NCBI GenBank assembly: GCA_040255675.1
Contig: JBDZVM010000048.1
Coordinates: 1-26,863 of the forward strand
From: JBDZVM01 sp040255675
GTDB taxonomy: Bacteria > Actinomycetota > Actinomycetes > Acidothermales > Acidothermaceae
Direction: 5' to 3'
DNA length: 26,863 bases
In this document: piece after piece, positions 8,706 to 17,520 of the stretch
Layout: each line of letters opens with the position of its first letter
Numbering within the stretch: position 1 is the first letter of the stretch
Program-made: the position numbers and the translations under genes
Notes under the pieces: model-generated
Databases searched by the model: none
Seen by the model: the letters and a program-made list of their open reading frames with translations, nothing else
What the model was told of the DNA's origin: nothing

Positions 8706-8721
8706 AACGGTCCAGACCTCT
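8706..8721. promoter_or_regulatory. dre-like operator 2 (DasR/GntR type)
   Basis: AACGGTCCAGACCTCT matches 12 of 16 positions of the dre consensus, including a GGTCCAGACC core. It abuts operator 3 with a 15-base centre-to-centre spacing, which suggests paired binding. Confidence 0.5.
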
Positions 8722-8736
8722 AAGGTCTAGACCACT
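8721..8736. promoter_or_regulatory. dre-like operator 3 (DasR/GntR type)
   Basis: TAAGGTCTAGACCACT contains the perfect core palindrome GGTCTAGACC and a perfect right half, 13 of 16 positions of the dre consensus. It ends at the first base of the plus-strand -35 box, a position suited to repression of the 8887-17492 operon. Confidence 0.65.
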
Positions 8737-8764
8737 TGACGACCAAGTTTCGGTGCCGTACGTT
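8736..8764 (+). promoter_or_regulatory. Proposed promoter of the plus-strand NRPS operon
   Basis: A -35 box TTGACG (8736-8741) is followed after 17 bases by a -10 box TACGTT (8759-8764). Transcription would start near 8771, about 115 bases before the ATG at 8887. The -35 box touches the end of the third dre-like site (8721-8736). Confidence 0.6.
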
Positions 8765-8886
8765 TGCTGCGCTCAGGCTCGCTTGGTGCTTCTCGAGGAC
8801 TAGGCCGACGTGATAGCTCGTGCGTGGCCTCGGAGGTGCTGGTGTAAGGGTGTTCGGCGCAGAAGCTGAGACGAGACCGGTGGGGG

Positions 8887-11800
8887 ATGGACAGCTCAAT
8901 CAAGGCTCCATTGACGCGGGCGCAGGAACGTCTTTGGTTCTTGCAACTGCTCGATCCGGACGACGCGTCGTACAACATTTTTCTCACCCGGCGTCTGCGC
9001 GGCGTCCTTGACGTCTCCGCTCTTGCGCGGGCATTGACTGAGACCGTATTACGGCAGGAAAGTCTTCGCACACGGTTTCCCGAGATCGACGGCGGCGCGG
9101 TCCAGGAGATCTTGCCGCACTCGACGGTTGTCCTCGAGCAGCACGACCTTCGCCATCTCGCTCCGGACGTCGTCGAAGGCGAGGTTGCGCACCTCGTTGC
9201 GGCCTGTACGAACGCGGCATTCGACCTTCGCGAAAGGCCGCCGCTTCGTTGCAAGCTCTTTCGGCTCGGCGACACCGAGTACGTGCTTTGCATCGTGGTC
9301 CATCACATCATCTTCGATGGATGGTCATTCAGCGTCCTCGATACTGAGCTCGCGGCGCTCTACAACGCATTTGTTGCGGGAAGAAGTTCGCCGCTGCCGC
9401 CGCTTCCGTTGCAGTTCCGAGAATTCGCTCGAAGGCAGCACGATAAGGGTGCAGAGCCCGACGTACTGGCGTATTGGCGCGACCGACTTGCGAACTGTGT
9501 TCCCCTCGAACTCCCTACGGATCGGCCTCGACCGGCGGTGAAGACGTCGAACGGCGGCTTCGTTACGCGCACACTCACGCGGACCTTCGCGGACAAGTTG
9601 AACCAACTGGCACGGACATCACGATGCTCTCTCTTCATGGTGCTGCTCGCGGCGTATCAAGCACTACTCAGCCGCCATACCGGGCAAACCGATATCTGCG
9701 TCGGATCACCAGTTGCCGGCCGAGACGCGGTGGAGTTAGAGCCCATCATCGGATACCTCACCAATACGCTCGTCTTGCGCGCCGACCTGTCGGACGACCC
9801 CACGTTCCACGATCTCCTCATACGCACTAGACGCTCGCTTTTGGCTGATATGGCCCGACAGGCTGTGCCGTTCGAGCAGCTCATCGCGTCGCTGGAGATC
9901 GAACGCGATCTCAGTCGTACACCGCTGTTCCAAACCATGTTTGTGATGCAGGGCATGACTGGCGCACCGGGCACCGGACACTGGCTAGACGGAATCGAGT
10001 CGGAGTGGTTCGATCCAGGGAGTCGTCAGGCCAAATTTGACCTCATGCTCGACGTTCTTCCCGCTGACGACGGTCAGATCCTATGCGTATTCTGCTACAG
10101 CACCGATGTTTTCGAACCAATTACCGTCGAACGTTTCGCATCGAGGTGGATGACGCTACTCGAAGCAATCGTGTGTGATTCTGACGTACCGATCTCTCGT
10201 TTGCCGATGCTCGATCTGGCCGAACGTGCTCAACTTCTTACGTGGGGCCAGGGCATTCAACCGAACGACGGCGCACAGTCGGAATCTCCGGTGCTCGGGC
10301 GGGTCGAGGAGATCATGGCCCGCTCCCCGCATCTTGTGGCGGCGCGGTGCGGTGATGATTCGATAACGTACGCCGAACTTGATGAACGCTCGGCGCGGTT
10401 GGCAAGTCAGCTGCGCCGCACGGGCGTAATTCAGGGTTCGGTGGTTGGCGTTTGCCTGCCGAGATCGATCCGGCTGATCGTCGCGTTGGTTGCTGCGTGG
10501 CGTGCGGGTGCCGCCTATCTCGCTCTTGACGTCGACACGCCGCTCAGCCGTCGCGAGTCGCTCGTCGCGGACGCGGGGGCGTGCGCGCTCGTCAGCGTCA
10601 GCGGAGTCGAGAAACGAGCGGGATCTGGTGCAGTCGGTCACGCTGCCTACATCGCCTATACCTCAGGCTCTACTGGCCAGCCGAAGGGCGTCGTCGTCAG
10701 CCACTCAGCAGTCTCGGCGCGTGTCGCGTGGATGACCGAGGCGTACGACGTCGTGCCGGGCGATCAGGTTGTGCAATTCGCGACCGTGAGTTTCGACGCC
10801 CACATCGAAGAAATCTGGCCGACTCTCGCGACGGGTGCGACGCTCGTGCTGTTGCCCGCCGGACCGCATTCGCTGCCCGACGTATTCCGTGAGGCGCGCG
10901 ATATTACGGTGCTCGATTTGCCGACTGCATATTGGCAACGGCTCGTCGACATCGGGGACAGTGTCGAATGGCCTGCTCGACTACGGCTCGTCATCATCGG
11001 AGGTGAACAGGCCGACGCGTCGGCAGTCGAGGCATGGCGACGGACCTTTGGCGATCGCGTCCGGCTGGTGAATACCTACGGCCCGACCGAGACGACGGTC
11101 ATCTCGACCGCTGCCGATCTTGGCGACGGCGCTGCCCGTCCTCCGATCGGCCGTCCGATCACAGACACGCAGGCGTACGTCGTCGATCCCGCAGGCGAAC
11201 TTGCGCCCATCGGCGTCGCTGGCGAGTTGCTCATCGGAGGAGCTGGAGTCGCCGACGGCTATCTCGCGATGCCGGCCGCGACGGCGGGACGCTTCATACC
11301 TGACTGTTTCGGCAGGTCGCCCGGCCGGCTCTACCGGACCGGCGATCGGGTGAAATGGCGCGACGATGGGCAGCTTGAGTTCGTCGGGCGGTTTGACACA
11401 CAGGTGAAGGTGCGTGGCTTCCGCGTCGAGCCGGCCGAGATAGAAGCGGCGTTGGTTTCGCACCCCGGCGTGTCACAAGCGGTCGTCACCACGCATGGCG
11501 ACGTCCTTGTGGCCTATATAGTTTCCCAAGCGTCGGTCGACGAATTACGTGCACATATGACAGCGCGGCTGCCAGCTTACCTCGTACCCGGCATATTCGT
11601 GCCGATCGACGTCTTGCCGTTGAACGCCAACGGGAAGGTTGACCTGCGAGCCTTGCCTACGCCACGGCTCTCGCGTCCCGACAATGATTTCGTCGAGCCC
11701 GTGAGCGACGCCGAGAAACTAGTCGCCCGCGTTTGGGCGGATGTGTTAGGCGTCGAACGTATAGGTGCCCTTGACGACTTCTTTGCGGTCGGCGGTCATT

Positions 11801-11997
11801 CGCTGTTCGCGGTGAGAGTCGCGGCGCGGTTGCGTGCGGCCCTCGACGTCGAGGTGCCGATCAAAGCCCTGTTCTCGCATACGACCGTCCGCGAATTCGC
11901 CGCTCTCCTTGAAGACATTCTCTTGGCCGAGGTCGCCGACCTTAGCGACGGCGAAGCTGCCGAACTGTTCATTGCGAAAGAGGAGAGCCGGTCATGA
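8887..11997 (+). CDS. NRPS module, C-A-PCP (pocket suggests a basic amino acid)
   Basis: This 1036-residue single module begins with an LCL-like condensation domain (about 5-440; PLTRAQERLWFLQ, HHIIFDG at 139-145). The adenylation domain (about 465-920) has TSGSTGQPKG from 592, NTYGPTETTV, YRTGDRVKW, GRFDTQVKVRGFRVE and NGKVDLR. The carrier domain has Ser972 in VGGHSLFAV. Aligned by eye with GrsA, the pocket residues are D-A-E-D-I-G-T-V-I-K. Acidic residues at positions 239 and 278 are typical of pockets for Lys, Orn or other diamino acids, but I recognise no exact match. The ATG at 8887 follows a GGTGGGGG stretch, and the TGA overlaps the next start (ATGA). There is no epimerase or thioesterase, so the chain must pass to the following synthetase. 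Confidence 0.92.
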   Translation: MDSSIKAPLTRAQERLWFLQLLDPDDASYNIFLTRRLRGVLDVSALARALTETVLRQESLRTRFPEIDGGAVQEILPHSTVVLEQHDLRHLAPDVVEGEVAHLVAACTNAAFDLRERPPLRCKLFRLGDTEYVLCIVVHHIIFDGWSFSVLDTELAALYNAFVAGRSSPLPPLPLQFREFARRQHDKGAEPDVLAYWRDRLANCVPLELPTDRPRPAVKTSNGGFVTRTLTRTFADKLNQLARTSRCSLFMVLLAAYQALLSRHTGQTDICVGSPVAGRDAVELEPIIGYLTNTLVLRADLSDDPTFHDLLIRTRRSLLADMARQAVPFEQLIASLEIERDLSRTPLFQTMFVMQGMTGAPGTGHWLDGIESEWFDPGSRQAKFDLMLDVLPADDGQILCVFCYSTDVFEPITVERFASRWMTLLEAIVCDSDVPISRLPMLDLAERAQLLTWGQGIQPNDGAQSESPVLGRVEEIMARSPHLVAARCGDDSITYAELDERSARLASQLRRTGVIQGSVVGVCLPRSIRLIVALVAAWRAGAAYLALDVDTPLSRRESLVADAGACALVSVSGVEKRAGSGAVGHAAYIAYTSGSTGQPKGVVVSHSAVSARVAWMTEAYDVVPGDQVVQFATVSFDAHIEEIWPTLATGATLVLLPAGPHSLPDVFREARDITVLDLPTAYWQRLVDIGDSVEWPARLRLVIIGGEQADASAVEAWRRTFGDRVRLVNTYGPTETTVISTAADLGDGAARPPIGRPITDTQAYVVDPAGELAPIGVAGELLIGGAGVADGYLAMPAATAGRFIPDCFGRSPGRLYRTGDRVKWRDDGQLEFVGRFDTQVKVRGFRVEPAEIEAALVSHPGVSQAVVTTHGDVLVAYIVSQASVDELRAHMTARLPAYLVPGIFVPIDVLPLNANGKVDLRALPTPRLSRPDNDFVEPVSDAEKLVARVWADVLGVERIGALDDFFAVGGHSLFAVRVAARLRAALDVEVPIKALFSHTTVREFAALLEDILLAEVADLSDGEAAELFIAKEESRS

Positions 11998-14900
11998 CGG
12001 AGGTTCCAATCGGCAGCCGGCCCGCGGCGTCGGTGAAGCGTGCGCTGGTGGAGCAGCGGCTCCGCGCAGCCGAGGCGCGCTCCGCCAAAGCGACGATCCC
12101 TCGCCGCAAAGATGGCGCCGAAACGCCTCTGACGTACGCGCAAGAGCGGCTGTGGTTTATGGAGCAGTTCGCGCCGGGGACTGCCGCCTACGTTATCCCG
12201 TTGGCGCTTCGACTGAAAGGATCGCTCGACGTCGACGCGTTACGTCACGCGATCGGCGTCGTAACAGCTCGGCACGACGCGCTGCGCATGCGCTTCGGAT
12301 CGGCCGACGACGGGCGACCGTTTCTCAATCTCGTCGATAGTGCCGACGCCGACCTGCGGGTCGTTGCGGCTTCAAATGAAGAGGAGGCACACGCGCTCGT
12401 CGCTCAAGAGCTGACCAGACCCTTCGACTTGGTGGCCGGGCCACTGATTCGCGCTCTCCTCGTCACTCTGGCGCCCGCCGACCATGTCTTGGCGATTCCC
12501 ATGCACCACATTGCCTCTGACGGATGGTCAACGGAGGTGTTCATTCGGGAACTCACCACCACCTACGAGGGCGTGGTCAACGCAAGCCCAGCCATCCTGG
12601 CGGACTTGCCCATCGGCTACGCCGACTACGCGGCCTGGCAGCGCAGCCGGGCTGATTCGACCTTCGATGCGGACCTTCGATATTGGACAGACCGTTTGCA
12701 CGCCCTTCCGCCGCTCGACCTGGCCACTGATCGGCCGCGGCCGTTAGAGCAAACGTATGATGGCGCCGCCTACGGCTTTCGCCTCGACTCCGATCTCAGC
12801 CAGGCGATCAGCGTACTGGCGCAGGCGCACGGCGCAACCCTCTACATGGTGTTACTCGCGGCCTATCAGGTTTTGCTCTCGCGATACAGTCGCCAAACCG
12901 ACTTCGCGGTCGGCACGCCGGTCGCGGGCCGTAGTCGCTCCGAACTCGAAGCGCTGATCGGCTGCTTCGTCAACGTCCTAACCATGCGTGCCGATCTTTC
13001 TGGCGATCCAACGTTTAGTGAACTGGTTTTTCGCACGCGGGAATCAGCACTCGACGCTTACTCCCACCAGGAGTTGCCCTTCGAAAGACTCGTCACCGAG
13101 CTTAACGTCACGCGTGACGTGTCGAGACCGCCGTTATTTCAAGTACTTTTCGCTCTCCAGAACTACAACATGCCGATTCGTCATGAGTCGTCGGGTGGGG
13201 TTGAAGTATCACGCTTTCCCCTTGCGTCATGGGCGACGCGTTTCGAGCTCGAGTTATACATGAGCGAGGACGTCGATGGCATCAGCGGACTCTTCGTCTA
13301 TAACACTGACCTTTTTGAGCGTCAGACCGTCGCTACCCTGGCCGGGTGGCTCACGGCACTATTGGGAGCCGTGACGACTGAGCCCAACCTGCGATTGTCG
13401 GCCGTTGACGCCGTCGAGCCAGCGGAGCGGTCGCTGGTTATTGACGCGTTCAATGATACGGCGGCGACGTTTCCGGCCGACGCTACGCTGCACGGGCTCG
13501 TCGAATCACAAATCGATCGAACCCCGGACATGATCGCGGTAAGTTTTGCCGAGCAATCCCTGACGTATCGTGAATTGGGCGAGCGTGCCGACATCGTCGC
13601 TCGAAGACTCCAACAACTCGGAGCGACTTCCGAAACGCTTGTCGCGGTTAGCGCCGAACGTTCGCTCGAACTCGTTGTGGGCCTTCTCGGTGTGTTGAAG
13701 GCGGGCGCCGCTTACCTCCCGCTCGACCCCGAATATCCGCCCGACCGGCTGGGTTTCATGCTCAGCGACAGCGGCGCTCCGGTAATCTTGACCCAACGTC
13801 GGCTGGCTGACCGTTTGCCCTCGACGAATGCGACCGTTTTATATCTCGATGACGTCGACTCGTGGCCGTCCGACCGCCCCGAACCTGGTATTCCGGCGCG
13901 CTGCACTGCCGACAATTCCGCCTACGCCATCTACACCTCGGGCTCCACCGGTCGACCGAAAGGCGTCGCGAATACTCACCGCGGCATCGTCAACCGACTT
14001 ACCTGGATGCAAAAGGCATATCAGCTTGGCCCCGATGACGTGGTGCTGCAGAAGACGCCGGCGAGCTTCGACGTCTCGGTGTGGGAGTTCTTTTGGCCGC
14101 TCATGGTCGGTGCGCGGCTCGTTTTAGCTGAGCCGGGTGGGCACAAGGATGCCGCGTACCTTCGTGATCTAATCGTGGCAACGGCCGTGACAACGGTGCA
14201 TTTTGTACCGTCGATGCTGGCAATTTTTCTCGCCGAAGAGGACGTAAATCGATGTGCCTCGTTGCGCCGCATCATTTGTAGCGGTGAGGAACTGCCCGTT
14301 GACGTCGCGCGGCGCTGCATGAAGATCCTTCCAGCGCAGCTGCACAACCTGTACGGGCCGACTGAGGCCGCGATCGACGTGTCCGCTTGGGCTTGCACCG
14401 ATGATGCACTCGCGTACTCCGCACGGGCGCCGATCGGGGCACCGATCGACAACATCAAGCTGTATGTCCTCGACGAGCAGCTTCGGCCCGTGCCGCGCGG
14501 AGTACCGGGGGAGCTGTTCATCGGTGGCGTCGGCGTAGCCCGAGGGTACCTGGGCCGACCGTCGCTCACGGCAGAGCGATTCCTTCCCGATCCGTTCATC
14601 GGTTGGGGGGCGCGAATGTACCGCACAGGTGACCTCGCTCGCTGGCGCAATGATGGCACCATCGATTTTTTGGGTCGAATCGACAACCAAGTCAAGCTAC
14701 GCGGTCTGCGCATCGAGCTCGGCGAGATCGAAAGCGTGCTGCGTGCCATCTCGGGTATAGCCGAGGCGGCGGTGGTCGTGCGGCAGGACGCACCGGGTGA
14801 CAAGCGACTAGTCGCTTATGTCGTGGGTGATGCTGACGTTGCCGATCTGAAAGGAGCGCTGAAACGCGAGCTGCCTGATTACATGGTGCCGTCGGCGTTC

Positions 14901-17492
14901 GTGGTTCTCGACCATCTTCCCGTGTCTCCAAACGGGAAGTTGGACCGGACCGCGTTGCCTGCTCCGCGGCGGGCTCGCGATGCGGCCACCGCGTTCGCGG
15001 CGCCGTCCACGCCGACGGAGGCGGGCCTCGCGGAAATCTGGTGCGAGGTCATCGGTATCCCATCGATCGGCATCGACGATGATTTCTTCGACATTGGCGG
15101 GCATTCTCTGCTGGCTACGCAGGTCATCGCTCGGATGCGCAAGAGGTTCGGCTCAGGTATCTCGGTCATGGATCTGTTCAAGAATCCGACCGTTCGCGAG
15201 CTCGGCGCGCTTGTCGACGCCCCCGCCGAGGCTCGTGGCCCCAGAGCACTCTTGTATGAGTTGACGAAGCCTGTGCCGCCGGACAAGCGAACGCTTTCAT
15301 TCGTCTGCATTCCCTACGGTGGCGGTAGTGCGGTCGTCTACCAGCCGCTCGCCGACGCGCTTCCTGACGGATACCGTCTCTTCTCGGTAGCGATTCCTGG
15401 CCATGACGTCGGTCTCGACGAAGCGGCGCTGCCGTTCGACCTGTTGGCGGAGCGTTGCGTCGATGAGATCTTAGCAAAAGTCGACGGGCCTCTCGCGCTT
15501 TACGGTCATTGCGGGGTCGGCTCGGCGCTGACCGTGGAGGTTGCTCGCCGAGTAGAAGCAGCGGGTCGCAAGCTCGACGCAGTTTACATCGGCGCGATTT
15601 TCCCCTTTGCGAAGCCCAAGAGCAAGATTTTCACGGCACTTTCGAAAGTCGCGCGCATGGAATCGTTGCGCTCCGATCAAAGCTACGCGAATTGGCTTAC
15701 GTCGATGGGCGTCGACATGAGGGACCTCGAGCCACGACAAGCTCGCCACATCATCCGAAATATGCGCACGGATTCGGACAACGCTGAAGAGTATTTCACG
15801 CGATTGTTCGACCGAGACGTTGCGCGACTCGCCGCGCCCATCATCGCGGTCGCCGGCGATCGCGATCCGGCAACTGACTTCTATCAAGAGCGATACCGCG
15901 AATGGCATTTCCTCACGGAGCGCACGGCTTTGGTGGTCCTCGATGAGGCCGGTCATTTCTTCTTGAAGTACCGGGCCACCGAGTTGGCGGCCATCGTCAC
16001 GCGAGTCCACCGCAGTCTTGACGACGATCCGTTGAGCTTGACCCGCGAAGCTACTGGTGACAGCGCAGGCTGGTGGCTGCACGGCGTGTCTCGTGCAGGT
16101 ACGGCCGTCGAAACATCGGGGCCGCAACCGAGCATGCGGCGCTTCCTTGTCGTGGCCGCGGGCCAGCTCATCTCGATGACGGGCTCGGCACTCACCGATT
16201 TCGCGATTCCGGTCTGGATCTATCTGCGCACTGGATCGGTAGCTCGCCTCGGCTTGCTCGCCGCCATTGCACTCGTGCCGGGAATGCTTACCGCTCCTTT
16301 GGCAGGCGCTATCGTCGATCGCCGTAACCGACGCCGTGTGATGATGACAGGCGACTGCGCCGCCGCGGGCACGCAGGCGGTGTTGGCAGCGCTATTGTGG
16401 GGCGGCCACCTGCAAATATGGCATCTTTACCTACTCCTCGTGAGCCTTTCGATCTCACTAACGTTTCAGCGATTAGCCTACACATCAGCCGTGCCACAAC
16501 TGGTGCCGAAGCGCCACCTCGGCCACGCGAACGGGGTCATACAGATGGTGACCGGAATTACTCAGGTCACCGTTCCCTTGATTTCGGTTGCACTGCTCGC
16601 GGCCATCGGGCTGAAAGGCATCATCGCGCTCGACCTATCAAGCTACGCATTCGCGATCGGCATCCTGTTTGCCGTTCGCTTCCCGCAGACGCTCCCGTGG
16701 CGCCGCAAAGAGCCGGTCACCAGAGAGATCGCCGAAGGCTTTCGCTATTCGTGGCGTAACCGGGGCTTTCGGTCGATGTTGTTCTTCTTCGCGGCGCTCA
16801 ACGTTTTCCTCGCTCCGTTGTTCCTGCTGGTGACGCCGCTGGTGCTGTCATTCGCCACGTTAGGTGACGTCGGCCGAATTGCGTTAGTCTCCGGCGCCGG
16901 CGTATTCGTTGCCGGGCTCGCCATGAGTGTTTGGGGAGGTCCGCGGCGACGCCGCATGCTCGGCGTCATGATGAGCACTGTTGCCTTCGCGGGTGCATGC
17001 TTTGTCACAGGTCTACGCCCGTCGCTGCCTATGATCGCGGTCGGCGCGTTCGGCATGTCGTTCGCTCTCACGTTGATGAACGGGATCTATACGACGATCG
17101 TGCAAGTGAAAGTGCCGCAACGGTTCCACGGCAGAGTGTTTGCCATCAATACGGTCATTGCGTGGTCGACGTTGCCAATCGGCTGGGCACTTGTCGCGCC
17201 TTACGCCGCGAAGCTGCTTGACCCTTTACTCGCGCAGCACGGTTTCCTCGTCGGCAGTATCGGCAGGGTAATTGGCGTAGGCGCGGGCCGCGGCGTGGCA
17301 CTGCTATATCTGCTTTTTGCCCTAGCGATCGCTGCATTGGTTCTCGTCTCGTCGCGTACCCGCGTACTATCACGCTTCGATGCCGAGGTTCCTGATGCAA
17401 TTGCTGACGATCTCGTGGGTTTCGAAACACGCCAGCGTAGGCTCGCGGCGGCTAATAGCCCAGAATGTGCCGTGGTCGAAGAAGTTGCTTAG
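11994..17492 (+). CDS. NRPS C-A-PCP-TE fused to an MFS exporter (signature predicts serine)
   Basis: This single 1832-residue frame joins a termination module to a transporter. A helical linker (about 12-40) is followed by a condensation domain with HHIASDG at 171-177. The adenylation domain has TSGSTGRPKG from 648, FDVSVWEF at 692-699, LYGPTEAAID and NGKLDR. Carrier Ser1038 lies in IGGHSLLAT. The thioesterase covers about 1090-1340. The pocket D-V-W-H-I-S-L-I-D-K is one change from the classic serine code DVWHLSLIDK. The thioesterase nucleophile motif is GHCGVG with Cys1173 where Ser is usual; Asp1289/Asp1291 (GDRD) and His1321 (AGHFF) complete a likely triad. After a 40-residue linker, residues 1381-1800 form a 12-helix MFS_3/EntS-like permease with GAIVDRRNRRR between helices 2 and 3. 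It overlaps the previous gene by ATGA and ends 28 bases before the convergent nagA. Confidence 0.93.
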   Translation: MTEVPIGSRPAASVKRALVEQRLRAAEARSAKATIPRRKDGAETPLTYAQERLWFMEQFAPGTAAYVIPLALRLKGSLDVDALRHAIGVVTARHDALRMRFGSADDGRPFLNLVDSADADLRVVAASNEEEAHALVAQELTRPFDLVAGPLIRALLVTLAPADHVLAIPMHHIASDGWSTEVFIRELTTTYEGVVNASPAILADLPIGYADYAAWQRSRADSTFDADLRYWTDRLHALPPLDLATDRPRPLEQTYDGAAYGFRLDSDLSQAISVLAQAHGATLYMVLLAAYQVLLSRYSRQTDFAVGTPVAGRSRSELEALIGCFVNVLTMRADLSGDPTFSELVFRTRESALDAYSHQELPFERLVTELNVTRDVSRPPLFQVLFALQNYNMPIRHESSGGVEVSRFPLASWATRFELELYMSEDVDGISGLFVYNTDLFERQTVATLAGWLTALLGAVTTEPNLRLSAVDAVEPAERSLVIDAFNDTAATFPADATLHGLVESQIDRTPDMIAVSFAEQSLTYRELGERADIVARRLQQLGATSETLVAVSAERSLELVVGLLGVLKAGAAYLPLDPEYPPDRLGFMLSDSGAPVILTQRRLADRLPSTNATVLYLDDVDSWPSDRPEPGIPARCTADNSAYAIYTSGSTGRPKGVANTHRGIVNRLTWMQKAYQLGPDDVVLQKTPASFDVSVWEFFWPLMVGARLVLAEPGGHKDAAYLRDLIVATAVTTVHFVPSMLAIFLAEEDVNRCASLRRIICSGEELPVDVARRCMKILPAQLHNLYGPTEAAIDVSAWACTDDALAYSARAPIGAPIDNIKLYVLDEQLRPVPRGVPGELFIGGVGVARGYLGRPSLTAERFLPDPFIGWGARMYRTGDLARWRNDGTIDFLGRIDNQVKLRGLRIELGEIESVLRAISGIAEAAVVVRQDAPGDKRLVAYVVGDADVADLKGALKRELPDYMVPSAFVVLDHLPVSPNGKLDRTALPAPRRARDAATAFAAPSTPTEAGLAEIWCEVIGIPSIGIDDDFFDIGGHSLLATQVIARMRKRFGSGISVMDLFKNPTVRELGALVDAPAEARGPRALLYELTKPVPPDKRTLSFVCIPYGGGSAVVYQPLADALPDGYRLFSVAIPGHDVGLDEAALPFDLLAERCVDEILAKVDGPLALYGHCGVGSALTVEVARRVEAAGRKLDAVYIGAIFPFAKPKSKIFTALSKVARMESLRSDQSYANWLTSMGVDMRDLEPRQARHIIRNMRTDSDNAEEYFTRLFDRDVARLAAPIIAVAGDRDPATDFYQERYREWHFLTERTALVVLDEAGHFFLKYRATELAAIVTRVHRSLDDDPLSLTREATGDSAGWWLHGVSRAGTAVETSGPQPSMRRFLVVAAGQLISMTGSALTDFAIPVWIYLRTGSVARLGLLAAIALVPGMLTAPLAGAIVDRRNRRRVMMTGDCAAAGTQAVLAALLWGGHLQIWHLYLLLVSLSISLTFQRLAYTSAVPQLVPKRHLGHANGVIQMVTGITQVTVPLISVALLAAIGLKGIIALDLSSYAFAIGILFAVRFPQTLPWRRKEPVTREIAEGFRYSWRNRGFRSMLFFFAALNVFLAPLFLLVTPLVLSFATLGDVGRIALVSGAGVFVAGLAMSVWGGPRRRRMLGVMMSTVAFAGACFVTGLRPSLPMIAVGAFGMSFALTLMNGIYTTIVQVKVPQRFHGRVFAINTVIAWSTLPIGWALVAPYAAKLLDPLLAQHGFLVGSIGRVIGVGAGRGVALLYLLFALAIAALVLVSSRTRVLSRFDAEVPDAIADDLVGFETRQRRLAAANSPECAVVEEVA

Positions 17493-17520
17493 TCGCCGCA
17501 GCTAAGCTCGCACGGTCAAT

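Larger units (their letters stand above)
8489..8886. promoter_or_regulatory. Divergent intergenic region of the NRPS cluster
   Basis: About 400 non-coding bases separate the two NRPS operons. Short open frames here lack ribosome sites or family features. The middle (8660-8770) holds three dre-like palindromes and one sigma-70-type promoter per strand, listed separately. I see no further motif in 8543-8660 or 8770-8880 beyond leader sequence. Confidence 0.75.

Noticed and set aside
16134..17492. The MFS transporter as a separate gene starting at the internal ATG at 16134
   Set aside because: The frame is continuous from the NRPS, there is no ribosome site just before this ATG, and the preceding linker has no stop. 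A fusion is the simpler reading.
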